Assembly (NCBI RefSeq): GCF_000262755.1
Contig: NZ_AFEU01000002.1
Coordinates: 124,001-188,000, forward strand
Direction of reading: 5' to 3'
Source: Bacillus methanolicus PB1
GTDB lineage: Bacteria > Bacillota > Bacilli > Bacillales > Cytobacillaceae
Length of the DNA stretch: 64,000 nucleotides
The notes beneath the pieces were generated by a model, which was not told the DNA's origin, searched no databases, and was given only the letters and a program-made list of their open reading frames with translations. Numbering within the stretch: the stretch's first letter is position 1; each line of letters opens with the position of its first letter. Below, piece by piece: positions 9,581-17,944 of this stretch. The position numbers were made by a program, and so were the translations under genes.

Positions 9581-10105
9581 ATGAAAAAAGCGATATTTTT
9601 GGACCGCGACGGAGTGCTAAATGAAGTGTTATCCGACAGGGTTAAATTTGTGAACCGGCCGGAGCAACTGTACTTATTAGAAAGAGCTGCGGAAGCAGTG
9701 GCAGAGTTTACCCGGGCAGGATTTGAAGTGTTTGTCGTAACGAACCAGGGCGGTGTCGGACTTGGTTTTTTAAAAGAAAAAGATCTCGATCGGATTCATG
9801 AAAGATTGCATGGTTTAATAGTAGAAAAAGGCGGAGAAATCAAAGAGATTGCCTATTGTCCGCATAAACCAAAAGCCGGCTGCGAATGCCGCAAGCCAAA
9901 TCCGGGGATGATCCTAAAATTGGCGGAAAAATATAATATTGATTTGTCAAAAAGCATCATGGTAGGCGATCACGAAAGAGATATAGAAGCCGGCAAAAAA
10001 GCAGGCTGCAAAACGGTTTTTATAGGGTCAGGATCGACAAGTGCAGATCTTCAGGCTGAATCTTTATATGAGGCTGTGGAGCCGATATTTAAGTTAGAGA
10101 TTTAG
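9581..10105 (+). CDS. HAD-IIIA phosphatase, GmhB/HisB-N type
   Basis: A 174-residue HAD-superfamily phosphatase. Motif I is FLDRDGVLNE at residues 6-15, motif II is VVTNQGG, and the zinc-binding loop CPHKPKAGCECRKPNP has the Cys-His-Cys-Cys pattern of D-glycero-D-manno-heptose 1,7-bisphosphate phosphatases. Motif IV is MVGDHERDIEAG. AGAGG precedes the ATG. There are no heptose genes nearby, so the sugar-phosphate substrate is open. The enzyme class is secure; the exact reaction is not. Confidence 0.85.
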   Translation: MKKAIFLDRDGVLNEVLSDRVKFVNRPEQLYLLERAAEAVAEFTRAGFEVFVVTNQGGVGLGFLKEKDLDRIHERLHGLIVEKGGEIKEIAYCPHKPKAGCECRKPNPGMILKLAEKYNIDLSKSIMVGDHERDIEAGKKAGCKTVFIGSGSTSADLQAESLYEAVEPIFKLEI

Positions 10106-10139
10106 AGTGAGAGTTGAGAGAAATCAACGGACAAGTTTT

Positions 10140-10425
10140 ATGGACGATGGCGGTTCATTAATTAAAAACTCATAAATTGTTTACGAAGGTTCACATATTT
10201 ACATATAAACCCACAAAAGTTAATGGACGGCTCATATATGAAGATAACGGCTCATAAAATGAAATGGAAGCTCATATATGAAAATGATGGCTCATAAATC
10301 CAAATGAAAGCTCATTTTTAAAAACGAGGGCTCATAATTCCAAATAAAAGCTCATATTTAAAAACGACAGCTAATAATTCCAAAATAAAAGCTCATATTT
10401 GAAAAAAATTGGCTCATATTATAAA
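10140..10425. repeat. degenerate 20-bp tandem array (GGCTCATA type), array 1
   Basis: About 14 units with a period of 20-21 bp, each carrying (G)GCTCATA followed by an A/T-rich spacer such as TATGAAAATGAT. The 3' units are best conserved and the first ones decay. Stop codons occur in all frames. The interval between the HAD gene and the phosphatase terminator contains nothing else. Two further arrays lie at 52.9 and 55.4 kb. Confidence 0.85.
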
Positions 10426-10474
10426 AAACAATCATAAAAATAAACTCATTGCGATCAGTTCATCAAAAATGAAT

Positions 10475-10516
10475 ACAGAAAAGGGGCTGACTTTTAAGCA
10501 AATGGTCAGCCCCCCG
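10475..10516 (-). terminator. terminator at the end of the phosphatase/cobalamin transcript
   Basis: GGGGCTGAC at 10483-10491 pairs with GTCAGCCCC at 10505-10513; on the minus strand it is followed by TTTTCTGT. This is a minimal form of the dispersed palindrome family used as a terminator. Confidence 0.75.
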
Positions 10517-10532
10517 TTTAGATCAGAGCCTG

Positions 10533-11162
10533 TTATAAATGAGCTTCCTGCTTTACATGGGAGAGGTCGGCCTCTAATAAAAACCTCTTTTTTCCATCGT
10601 TTAGTTCCACTATCGTCAAACTCGTTCCATGAATGATCGGCGGCGACCAAAATTCCTCAATGGGAAGCTGTTTCATAACCATGTACATTGTTTTAATAAC
10701 AACCGCATGGGTGACGATCAACACATTTCCGGAAGAATACGTTTGTTCTATATCTTTCAAAACGGCAAGCACCCTGTCCAGGACATCTTGAAAGCTTTCT
10801 CCTTCTGAATTTTGATAGAGATTCGGCTTGTTCCAAAAACAATCAAATTGATAGGCATTCATTTCCTTAATCTCCTCATGTGTTCGACCTTCCCAGCTGC
10901 CCAAGTGAATTTCCATCAATCTTGAGTCTTTTACAATCGGAATTTGCCGGTCTCCCTTAATGAGTTCTGCCGTTTGGACTGTTCTTCCGCTCGGGCTTGT
11001 GATTACGGCCGTAAATTCCGTATTCTCAAGCCTCCTACCCAGTAATTGTGCATGCAGCTTGCCTTTATCCGTTAAACTTGAATCTAACCTGCCTTGCATT
11101 CTGTTTTCTGCATTCCATACCGTTTCACCGTGCCGTGTAATATACAAAGTTAGCATTTTCAT
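10533..11162 (-). CDS. histidine phosphatase family protein (phosphoglycerate mutase-like)
   Basis: A 209-residue member of the histidine phosphatase superfamily with the catalytic LYITRHGETVWN motif near the N-terminus, the acid region MEIHLGSWEGRTHEEI, and the second histidine in IVTHAVVIKTM. B. subtilis PhoE (YhfR) is a similar broad-specificity phosphatase. It begins 76 bases after cblS with no clear terminator between, so it could be the last gene of the cobalamin transcript and a second alpha-ribazole phosphatase candidate. A proper cobC-like gene already exists at 13435. An ATG at 11156 has better ribosome-site spacing than 11162. Confidence 0.85.
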   Translation of the reverse strand: MKMLTLYITRHGETVWNAENRMQGRLDSSLTDKGKLHAQLLGRRLENTEFTAVITSPSGRTVQTAELIKGDRQIPIVKDSRLMEIHLGSWEGRTHEEIKEMNAYQFDCFWNKPNLYQNSEGESFQDVLDRVLAVLKDIEQTYSSGNVLIVTHAVVIKTMYMVMKQLPIEEFWSPPIIHGTSLTIVELNDGKKRFLLEADLSHVKQEAHL

Positions 11163-11237
11163 TCATCCTTTTATTTTTTTATGCCAAGTAACGTAACATT
11201 CTATAAAAATGCCTTGTTTTCCTGCCAACCGTATTTA

Positions 11238-11954
11238 TTAATCTATTAATTCAACAGGATGAAACAGTTCTCCGGCTTTCCTCCGCAATTTTTCTTCAAC
11301 TTCGGGCCGAAAAGCAACTAGAAAGCACGTTGCCGGACCGGAAGATTTCAATAGATCCAAACGGCAAGAAACTTGTTTTTCTTCAATCTGCCGACCATGA
11401 AAAAGCTGTTGAAGCTCATACATAATCCCTCTTGAACCAACTGGGAAAACTGCCTCCACTTCCTCCTGTTCACAGAACCACTTGAACAGTGAAAGAGGTG
11501 CGATACGTTCCTGATAGTCAACGACTTCTTCCCCTACGAGCGGGAACCCGATAACCGCCACATCCACTTCCCTCATCAGCCAAGCAGGATAGTGATCTCG
11601 CTCCTTCCGTCCGACCACAACCATGCCGAGTGCCGATTGAAGGAGAGAAAAATTGCTTTCCGTACTTCCCGTTATGGAAATCCCATTGATCCCCAATTCA
11701 TTAAGTCCTCTCTCCACTCCGGACTTGAGCAGCGGCCATGCGTCATCTCCGCAAAAATTTTGCATCGCAACCGAAACAGGATTTGCTCCGGCTGCCATGC
11801 ACTCCATCACTGCGACCCGGAAAGAATAATAGGAGAGAATGTCATATGAGACTTTCACATGATCACTGTCCTTCATCCCAATTCCGCCGCTGTTATCAGC
11901 TGCAATAACGAGTGACTCGTTTTCATTTATCGGAACGATCGCAACATCTCTCAT
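11238..11954 (-). CDS. cblS: alpha-ribazole kinase CblS (AIR synthase/PurM-like)
   Basis: A 238-residue protein of the PurM/ThiL fold: VIAADNSGGIGMKDSDHV is the acidic nucleotide-binding start and MECMAAGANPVSVAMQNF the following helix. In Listeria and Geobacillus, CblS phosphorylates alpha-ribazole to alpha-ribazole phosphate, replacing CobT in assembly of the lower ligand of B12. The call rests on the fold and on its overlap with CblT: the ATG shares ATGA with the cblT stop. GGAGG precedes the start. The longer frame to 11996 lies inside cblT and is rejected. Confidence 0.8.
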   Translation of the reverse strand: MRDVAIVPINENESLVIAADNSGGIGMKDSDHVKVSYDILSYYSFRVAVMECMAAGANPVSVAMQNFCGDDAWPLLKSGVERGLNELGINGISITGSTESNFSLLQSALGMVVVGRKERDHYPAWLMREVDVAVIGFPLVGEEVVDYQERIAPLSLFKWFCEQEEVEAVFPVGSRGIMYELQQLFHGRQIEEKQVSCRLDLLKSSGPATCFLVAFRPEVEEKLRRKAGELFHPVELID

Positions 11955-12445
11955 CGGTTTGCCTCCAAAGAGTCTGTTTTGCCGCCTTTTAACCAAACGA
12001 GACGAGGAATCATCAACAATGCAACTGCTATATTAAACAGAGATCCTATGAATAGCGAAGGAAGTATCGCAATAAAGAATTCTTTTCCCATTATAAAAAG
12101 AAATGGCAGAGGAGCAAGAAAAGCATTGCCAATTAAAAAAATAAATCCCGCTATTTTCCTAGATCCCGTCCGATAAATGTTTCCAAATATCCATACAAGA
12201 ACCGCCATTTCAAGCGCAATAAGCAAATGAAAAGGACCTAACGGCATTCCACCGAGCAATGCAGAAAGAAGGTGCCCCAAGGCAGCTATAAATGCACCTG
12301 CTCCACTGCCTAAAAGTACAGAAGCTAAAAGTGCAGGAAAGGAATCAAGGGCAATGCTTCCGATGACGGCCGGTATTTTAATAGAGGCGCCAACAACCGA
12401 CAAAGCAGTAAACAAAGCTGCTAAAACAAAATTTCTGCTAAACAT
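11951..12445 (-). CDS. cblT: alpha-ribazole transporter CblT (ECF S-component type)
   Basis: An integral membrane protein of 164 residues with about five hydrophobic helices, beginning NFVLAALFTALSVVGASIKIP, the look of an ECF-transporter substrate-binding subunit. CblT imports alpha-ribazole, the nucleoside of the B12 lower ligand. The stop of the adenosyltransferase and this ATG overlap as TAATG, and its own stop overlaps cblS, so the three are translationally coupled. No energising EcfA/EcfT genes are in the window; a shared module elsewhere is expected. Confidence 0.8.
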   Translation of the reverse strand: MFSRNFVLAALFTALSVVGASIKIPAVIGSIALDSFPALLASVLLGSGAGAFIAALGHLLSALLGGMPLGPFHLLIALEMAVLVWIFGNIYRTGSRKIAGFIFLIGNAFLAPLPFLFIMGKEFFIAILPSLFIGSLFNIAVALLMIPRLVWLKGGKTDSLEANR

Positions 12446-13029
12446 TACTTTTCCTCCTTCCGTTTCCCTTCCCGAAATACATTCGCACTTCTAATGTATT
12501 CGACATCTTTTACACCAAGACGGAAATTAACGATTCTCGCAAGCGCAAAAAAATAATCGGAAAGACGGTTCATATATTTTAAAACAAGCTCCGGCACTTC
12601 CGGATCTTTTTTCTTCAGTTTTACAATCAGTCTTTCAGCCCGCCGGGTTACTGTCCGGGCTATATGGATTGACGCGGAAGGCTTTGTTCCGCCCGGAAGA
12701 ATAAATTTCTCGAGTTTCGGTGCTTCATCGGTAAACTCGTCAATTCTTTTTTCAAGATACTCAATAGCTTCTGCTGTAAGCTTTAATTGCCTTCTGGAGG
12801 AAATATTGGCAAGGTCTCCGCCGCAGTCAAAAAGCTCGTGCTGAATTTTTTCAAGATCTTCCAAAACATCCTTGAAAACAACGGGGTCCAGTTCCGCCAT
12901 CGCCTGGCCGACAAAGCAATTCACTTCATCAACAGTGCCATAAGCTTCTACCCTGAGATCATCTTTATCTACTCGGCCCCCGATTAAACTTGTTTGTCCT
13001 TTATCACCAGTACGGGTATAAATTCTCAT
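12445..13029 (-). CDS. pduO: PduO-type cob(I)alamin adenosyltransferase
   Basis: A 194-residue ATP:corrinoid adenosyltransferase. The N-terminal ATP-binding motif RIYTRTGDKGQTSLIGG and the later TRRAERLIV and YMNRLSDYFFALAR are family hallmarks. It forms the Co-C5' bond to make adenosylcobinamide or adenosylcobalamin, needed before the CbiZ, CobU and CobS steps of the same operon. The start at 13029 is chosen because GGAGG is 8 bases upstream; the ATG at 13035 is too close and the longer frame has no site. Confidence 0.9.
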   Translation of the reverse strand: MRIYTRTGDKGQTSLIGGRVDKDDLRVEAYGTVDEVNCFVGQAMAELDPVVFKDVLEDLEKIQHELFDCGGDLANISSRRQLKLTAEAIEYLEKRIDEFTDEAPKLEKFILPGGTKPSASIHIARTVTRRAERLIVKLKKKDPEVPELVLKYMNRLSDYFFALARIVNFRLGVKDVEYIRSANVFREGKRKEEK

Positions 13030-13042
13030 TATCATTTCCTCC

Positions 13043-13483
13043 CTATTTAAGTCTTTGACCAATTCCATACCAAATAAGGTCCATGCGGTCAGAAAGGCCG
13101 GCAATATCTTGAAAAGCCCAGCCGGTACAATCCCGCCAGCTTCGCAGCTCCTTTTCAACCGGTACAATCCCTTTTGTAATATCCGATCCGATAATTACGA
13201 GTATCCGTTCCGGTCTTTCCGTTTCCCAAAGACGCCAATTCCTTAATACATTCTTCCATTCCTCCCGGAAATCGTTTATATCAGACCGGGCAGAGATTTC
13301 TCTTATCCATTGTTCCGCTCCCTCCAGGACTACGAAATCTTTCCCTAAATCATGGAGCGTGATTGGAAGCGGCTGATGTTTGTATGCCGAAATCCATAGT
13401 ACGTCTTCTCTCTCTTCAATTTTATAAAAGCTCCTTACCCATTTTGCTTTTCCGTTAAAGGAACCTCCCGTAATAAAGTGCAC
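13043..13483 (-). CDS. CobU-like protein, divergent second copy
   Basis: A 146-residue relative of CobU. The N-terminal ITGGSFNGKAKWV resembles the CobU P-loop but has Ala where Ser/Thr should follow the Lys. The C-terminal part keeps GIVPVEKELRSWRDCTGWAF, which matches the CobU motif GIVPxxxxxRxFRDxxG better than the other copy does. It is about 35-55 residues shorter than normal CobU. It lies between cobC, whose end it overlaps, and pduO. Whether it is active, regulatory or a partner of the CobU at 16278 cannot be told from sequence. Confidence 0.7.
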   Translation of the reverse strand: MHFITGGSFNGKAKWVRSFYKIEEREDVLWISAYKHQPLPITLHDLGKDFVVLEGAEQWIREISARSDINDFREEWKNVLRNWRLWETERPERILVIIGSDITKGIVPVEKELRSWRDCTGWAFQDIAGLSDRMDLIWYGIGQRLK

Positions 13484-14061
13484 CGTTCCCCCCTCCTAAA
13501 GGCATTGTTCTCCCATTCCAATTCATAACCATGCCCGTGCTTCACCTTCCATTCCCAAAAAGGCCTTTCATAAGGGGCGAACTTAGACAGCAAATACTTA
13601 ATAACTCCGCCGTGTGTCACGGCAATCGCCCTGTTCACACCGTCTTGTAGCATTTCCTCCTTCAGCTTAATCCAACCTCGGTCGACTCTTTCTGCAAACT
13701 CGGGAAATAATTCACCTTCAGGCGGCCGGACGGAAAAATAATCGTCTAACCAGCTCTGATAAACACCGTCCTTCTCAAGATCTTGGTGAGTTTTTCCTTC
13801 CCATATTCCAAAATTCAGTTCACGCAAATCAGAAATCACAATTGGATCAGCTGCAGGAAACAGCAGTCTGGCAGTTTCCATACATCTTTGCAAATCGCTG
13901 CTGAACACTTTCTCATACTCCGGAAGTTGATCCTTTATCTCCTTTATCTGCATCCGGCCGTCATGGCTAAGCTGAAAATCGGACCAGCCGATAATCGCTT
14001 TTCGCTGATTATATGCCGTCAAGCCATGGCGAAATAGTGCAACAACCACAGAATTGCCCAT
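13435..14061 (-). CDS. cobC: alpha-ribazole phosphatase, histidine phosphatase family
   Basis: A 208-residue histidine phosphatase with LFRHGLTAYNQRKAIIGWSD at the N-terminus and VTHGGVIKYLLSKF for the second catalytic histidine. In the cobalamin operon this family removes the phosphate from alpha-ribazole phosphate or from adenosylcobalamin phosphate. It overlaps cobS upstream by 43 bases and the CobU-like gene downstream by 49. The start at 14061 has GGAG about 8 bases upstream; the frame to 14124 is inside cobS. Confidence 0.8.
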   Translation of the reverse strand: MGNSVVVALFRHGLTAYNQRKAIIGWSDFQLSHDGRMQIKEIKDQLPEYEKVFSSDLQRCMETARLLFPAADPIVISDLRELNFGIWEGKTHQDLEKDGVYQSWLDDYFSVRPPEGELFPEFAERVDRGWIKLKEEMLQDGVNRAIAVTHGGVIKYLLSKFAPYERPFWEWKVKHGHGYELEWENNAFRRGERCTLLREVPLTEKQNG

Positions 14062-14804
14062 AATAAAAGCTCCACTCCTTCCACAGCGGACCCTAACACA
14101 TCTCCTGTTACTCCGCCAAACCATTTCATTATTTTATACTTCAAAAAAATAACTGCGACAACCGCAGAAAAAAACATTACAGCAGAAAAAAGAAAGAGTT
14201 TAATATTTACAAGAAAAGCCAGCCCGAAAAAAAACAGCAGATACAATGGGTATATCCATAATGAACGTACATCCGCCGCTTGCCGGAAGAAAAATGCCAT
14301 CCCTTCTTTTCTCGCAGACGGCAAGCCGGTAAAAAAATAACCCATTGCGCTTTTTCCCAAAAAAGGGATAAACATCATTAAGTAAAACGAAAACAAATTG
14401 GCCTGAACGGTAATTTCGTATATAAATAAAAATCTGCTGCTCAACAGGATGATGACCGAAATGACCCCGAATGCCCCTGTCCGCGGGTCCTTCATAATTT
14501 CAAGCCGCTTCTCTCTATCCCGAAAAGAAAAATAAGCGTCGCTTGCATCCATCCAACCGTCGAGATGAATCCCGCCAGTGAGAATAATAGTCATTAGCCA
14601 AAGAAAAAATGCAACAGCAAGATCAGAAAAGGGAGTGTTATGTTGTAAAAAATACAATACTAGAGAAAAAACAAAGCCTTGAAAAATTCCTAATAAAGGA
14701 AAAGTTTGAATCGCTTTTTTCAAATGCGATTTATTCATTGGGAGCTTTAGCGGAACAGGAACAGACGTAAAAAATTGCAGGTTAATTAAGAACCCTTTTA
14801 TCAT
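14019..14804 (-). CDS. cobS: adenosylcobinamide-GDP ribazoletransferase CobS
   Basis: A membrane-bound cobalamin synthase of 261 residues that joins adenosylcobinamide-GDP with alpha-ribazole (phosphate). Five or more hydrophobic helices are visible, with the family signature GGIHLDGWMDASDAYFS containing the conserved Asp residues that bind metal. Another hallmark is DPRTGAFGV. The start overlaps the cobQ stop as ATGA. Confidence 0.92.
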   Translation of the reverse strand: MIKGFLINLQFFTSVPVPLKLPMNKSHLKKAIQTFPLLGIFQGFVFSLVLYFLQHNTPFSDLAVAFFLWLMTIILTGGIHLDGWMDASDAYFSFRDREKRLEIMKDPRTGAFGVISVIILLSSRFLFIYEITVQANLFSFYLMMFIPFLGKSAMGYFFTGLPSARKEGMAFFFRQAADVRSLWIYPLYLLFFFGLAFLVNIKLFLFSAVMFFSAVVAVIFLKYKIMKWFGGVTGDVLGSAVEGVELLLWAILWLLHYFAMA

Positions 14805-16312
14805 TCGCTTCCCGCTCCTGAGAAAATAATGTTTTTCAATTGCTCCCAGTTTAAAAACGGCTTTATGCCGGCAGCCAATTCATCATATTTTGCATCCTTC
14901 ATCTCTCCAATAAAAACGGGATTACGAACAGCAAGCCCTTTTCTTTTCCTCAATCGATTCAACCACTCGCTCCGCCACTCGTCATTATGAAAAAGATGGT
15001 GCAAATATGTGCCAATGATTGAGCCATTGTCACTGCAATACCCCTCTTCCTCGCCTTTCTCAAGCAATAAAAACGGTCTTCTCTTAACGGAAGGTTCAAA
15101 TTCAGTTTTCCCAAGATGAATTTCGTAGCCGTGTACCGGAATTTCTCCTACGCCGACATGAGGGTGGACCGTTCCCTTCGTTCGAACAGTCATCTTTTCA
15201 CAGTAAAAAAATGTTTTTCCCGGAATAATTCCGAGACCTTCTTCGCTTATTCCGGCTTTCCCTGTATCGGACCCTGCCTCGTCCATAAGCATAAGGGTCA
15301 GCATTTGATACCCGCCGCAAATGCCAACGATTGTCCCGTTGTCGCTTGCGTATTTCTTTATTGCTTCAGCCAGTCCCTTGTCTTTAAGGTATCGCAAATC
15401 TCCAATCGTGCTTTTCGTGCCGGGAATGATCACAGCATCAGGCTTCCCAAATCGTTCCGGGTCGCTGACCCATCGAACCGAAACATCCTCTTCATATAAA
15501 AACGGTTCCATATCACTGTAGTTTGAAAGATACGGAAGTTTGATAACAGCAATATCAATGCTTTTTTGCCGTCGGTTTGAAAACCGGTCAGAAAGGGAAA
15601 GAGAATCTTCTCCTTCTATCATATGCCGGTCCAAATAGGGAAGAACTCCAAGAACCGGAATCCCCGTTCGTTCCTCAAGCCACGTAATGCCGTCTTGAAA
15701 CAACTCGGGATCGCCGCGAAATTTATTAATAATCACACCCTTTACCCGGCTCCGTTCCTCTTCTTCCAGAAGCTCCAGTGTTCCGACGATGCTGGCAAAC
15801 ACTCCGCCCCGGTCGATATCAGCCACTAAAACAACGGGGACATCGGCAAGTTCCGCAACTTTCATATTCACAAGTTCTCTGTCTTTTAAATTAATTTCCG
15901 CCGGGCTTCCCGCACCTTCAATGACGACCACTTCATATTCCTCTTGCAGTTTTTTTAGCGCAGTTTCAATCGTTTCCAATCCTTTTGGATAAAAAGAATT
16001 TCGGTACTCCTTGCCGGAAACGGTTGTAAACGGCCGGCCCAATAAAACCACTTCAGATTGATGATCGGACCTAGGTTTTAATAAAATCGGACTCATCCAG
16101 ACCGTCGCTTCTGTCCCGGCTGCTTCCGCTTGAAGCCCTTGGGCACGGCCAATTTCTTTACCGTCGATCGTGACATAAGAATTATTGGACATATTTTGTG
16201 ATTTAAAAGGAGCAACTTTGCAGCCTTCATTTGCGAGAATTCTGCAAATAGCGGTCGTGATCAAACTTTTGCCGACATCAGAAGCTGTCCCTTGAATCAT
16301 AATGCCTTTCAT
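14801..16312 (-). CDS. cobQ: cobyric acid synthase CobQ
   Basis: A glutamine-dependent amidotransferase of 503 residues that amidates four side chains of adenosylcobyrinic acid diamide. The N-terminal DTBS-like ATPase domain has IQGTASDVGKSLITTA, and QNMSNNSYVT follows. The C-terminal glutaminase domain has the nucleophile Cys in VGICGGYQML and the catalytic His in GTYLHHLFHN. AAAGGAG precedes the ATG. CobQ makes cobyric acid, the compound CbiZ also regenerates by salvage. No early corrin ring genes are present here. Confidence 0.93.
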   Translation of the reverse strand: MKGIMIQGTASDVGKSLITTAICRILANEGCKVAPFKSQNMSNNSYVTIDGKEIGRAQGLQAEAAGTEATVWMSPILLKPRSDHQSEVVLLGRPFTTVSGKEYRNSFYPKGLETIETALKKLQEEYEVVVIEGAGSPAEINLKDRELVNMKVAELADVPVVLVADIDRGGVFASIVGTLELLEEEERSRVKGVIINKFRGDPELFQDGITWLEERTGIPVLGVLPYLDRHMIEGEDSLSLSDRFSNRRQKSIDIAVIKLPYLSNYSDMEPFLYEEDVSVRWVSDPERFGKPDAVIIPGTKSTIGDLRYLKDKGLAEAIKKYASDNGTIVGICGGYQMLTLMLMDEAGSDTGKAGISEEGLGIIPGKTFFYCEKMTVRTKGTVHPHVGVGEIPVHGYEIHLGKTEFEPSVKRRPFLLLEKGEEEGYCSDNGSIIGTYLHHLFHNDEWRSEWLNRLRKRKGLAVRNPVFIGEMKDAKYDELAAGIKPFLNWEQLKNIIFSGAGSE

Positions 16313-16886
16313 GTGTCCGATCTCCTTTCATCAGCCGGGGAATACCTGCTTCAACTAAATAAGCAATGCTTGATCGCTGTACGAGCCACTGATGAAGCTG
16401 GCCGAGAATTTTTCCATATGTAAACACTACAAGACTTTCATCAATCGGTTCATTCAACACTTCATTGCTGACAATAAGCAAATGACCGCATGCTTTTTGA
16501 ATCTCCAAAATTCCTTCTTTAATCGACTTTTTTACTCCCTCCTGGAAATCAGGCCGGTTCCATTCTTCTCTATTTAAAAAAAGCTCATTATTTAATAATG
16601 TCGTTAAACAATCAAGCAAAACGACAGAATGTTCACTAAAATGAGAACTTGCCCGCTGAATATTTGTTGCAAATTCCCACGTATTCCACGGGATCGGGCT
16701 GCTCTCCCGGTCCATTTTGTGCCTATTTATCCGTTCACTCATTTCCGGGTCTGACGATCGGCCGCATGCAAGATAATGAAGATCCCCGCCGGTTTTTTCC
16801 GCGATCGTAACAGCCGTTTTCTCAGCAAAAGAACTCTTTCCGCTCCGGACTCCGCCTGTAATAAACATTATTTCACCGTGCGCCAT
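16278..16886 (-). CDS. cobU: adenosylcobinamide kinase/guanylyltransferase CobU
   Basis: A 202-residue CobU homologue. The P-loop FITGGVRSGKSSFAE is canonical, HKMDR matches the region that carries the guanylylated histidine in CobU, and VVLLDCLTTLLNN is the Walker B-like strand. The later segment VSNEVLNEPIDESLVV departs from the usual VTNEVGxGIVP, so one active-site loop has changed. It overlaps cobQ by 35 bases and follows cobD with 19 bases of overlap. The second copy at 13043 shows the opposite pattern of conservation. Confidence 0.85.
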   Translation of the reverse strand: MAHGEIMFITGGVRSGKSSFAEKTAVTIAEKTGGDLHYLACGRSSDPEMSERINRHKMDRESSPIPWNTWEFATNIQRASSHFSEHSVVLLDCLTTLLNNELFLNREEWNRPDFQEGVKKSIKEGILEIQKACGHLLIVSNEVLNEPIDESLVVFTYGKILGQLHQWLVQRSSIAYLVEAGIPRLMKGDRTHERHYDSRDSF

Positions 16887-17944
16887 TTTGCTAAAACCTC
16901 CATTAGCCGGTCATTTTCATCCTCACGCTTTATCGCCAGCCGGATCCATCTGCCTTCAAGACCGGGAAAATGATAAGTATGCCTCGGAACAATCCCGTGC
17001 TCAAGCAAAAAACAGATAAGAGGAAGCTGATCAATATAATCCGAGTCCCTTACCAAGTAAAAATTCACGTTAAAATTGGAGACTTCATAGCCATTTTCTT
17101 GAAAAAACTTTACTAATCGGGAACGCTGCATGCCAATATATCGCCTCGTTTTTCGAACGTGCTCGTTCGCCTTTAAACATTCTTCCCCGGCCATTAATGC
17201 TAAAGCATTGACGCTCCAATGCGGCTGGAAAACAGCCATTTCCTTAAGAACATGCGGATGTGCAATCGCGTACCCGAGCCTTATCCCCGGAATGCTGTAC
17301 ATTTTTGTCATCGATCGAAGAACCATTAAGTTCGGATACGTCTGAATAGAAGAAGCAAAAGAGTGCACTTCTTCAGAAAAATCATAAAAAGCTTCATCAA
17401 TGATCACAAAACAATTCTTTGCAGCAGATTCTTTAAGCACGCGGGAAATAGCGTGCCGGGAAAAAGATGTTCCTGTCGGATTATTTGGATTGCAAAGAAA
17501 AAGAGCATCATAATGATCAAGTTCTGATATGATACTTTCGCTCATAAGCTCCCACTTTCCCTCTTCAAGAATGTGATAGCCGATCTGGCAGCCGTTTGCT
17601 TTGCATGCTTCTTCATATTCGGAAAAGGCAGGCTGAACAATTAATACTCTTTTGCCGGCAAGCAATCTGGCAATCAGCGCAATGAGTTCCGACCCCCCAT
17701 TGCCCGGAAGAATCCAGTTCACTGGCAGGCCTTCCTTTTCAGCTGCTTTAATTGAAAATTGATAAGCTTTTGGATCAGGATAATCGTTGATTAACTCAAA
17801 GGCTTGTCCCCATTTTTCTTTTAATGATGGAGGCGGGCCAAGAGGATTGATATTGGCGCTAAAATCGATATAGTGGTCCGGAAGAGGAACTCCCATTGAT
17901 TGATATAAATATTGCGGATTAGATCCATGCAGCGGCCATTTCAA
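16868..17944 (-). CDS. cobD: threonine-phosphate decarboxylase CobD, PLP dependent
   Basis: A class I/II aminotransferase-fold enzyme of about 358 residues related to HisC. It makes (R)-1-amino-2-propanol phosphate, the linker of the nucleotide loop. HGSNPQYLYQ and DFSANINPLGPP are typical CobD N-terminal motifs, FLCNPNNPTG and IIDEAFYDF are PLP-site motifs, and SMTKMYSIPGIRLGY holds the PLP lysine. The start is most likely TTG at 17944, since GGAGGGG lies 8 bases upstream; the longer frame begins at another TTG at 17959 inside that site. It overlaps cbiB by 26 bases. Confidence 0.87.
   Translation of the reverse strand: MKWPLHGSNPQYLYQSMGVPLPDHYIDFSANINPLGPPPSLKEKWGQAFELINDYPDPKAYQFSIKAAEKEGLPVNWILPGNGGSELIALIARLLAGKRVLIVQPAFSEYEEACKANGCQIGYHILEEGKWELMSESIISELDHYDALFLCNPNNPTGTSFSRHAISRVLKESAAKNCFVIIDEAFYDFSEEVHSFASSIQTYPNLMVLRSMTKMYSIPGIRLGYAIAHPHVLKEMAVFQPHWSVNALALMAGEECLKANEHVRKTRRYIGMQRSRLVKFFQENGYEVSNFNVNFYLVRDSDYIDQLPLICFLLEHGIVPRHTYHFPGLEGRWIRLAIKREDENDRLMEVLAKWRTVK

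Noticed and set aside
10140-10425. CRISPR array
   Set aside because: The units repeat every 20-21 bases without unique spacers of constant length between conserved repeats, and no cas genes are near.
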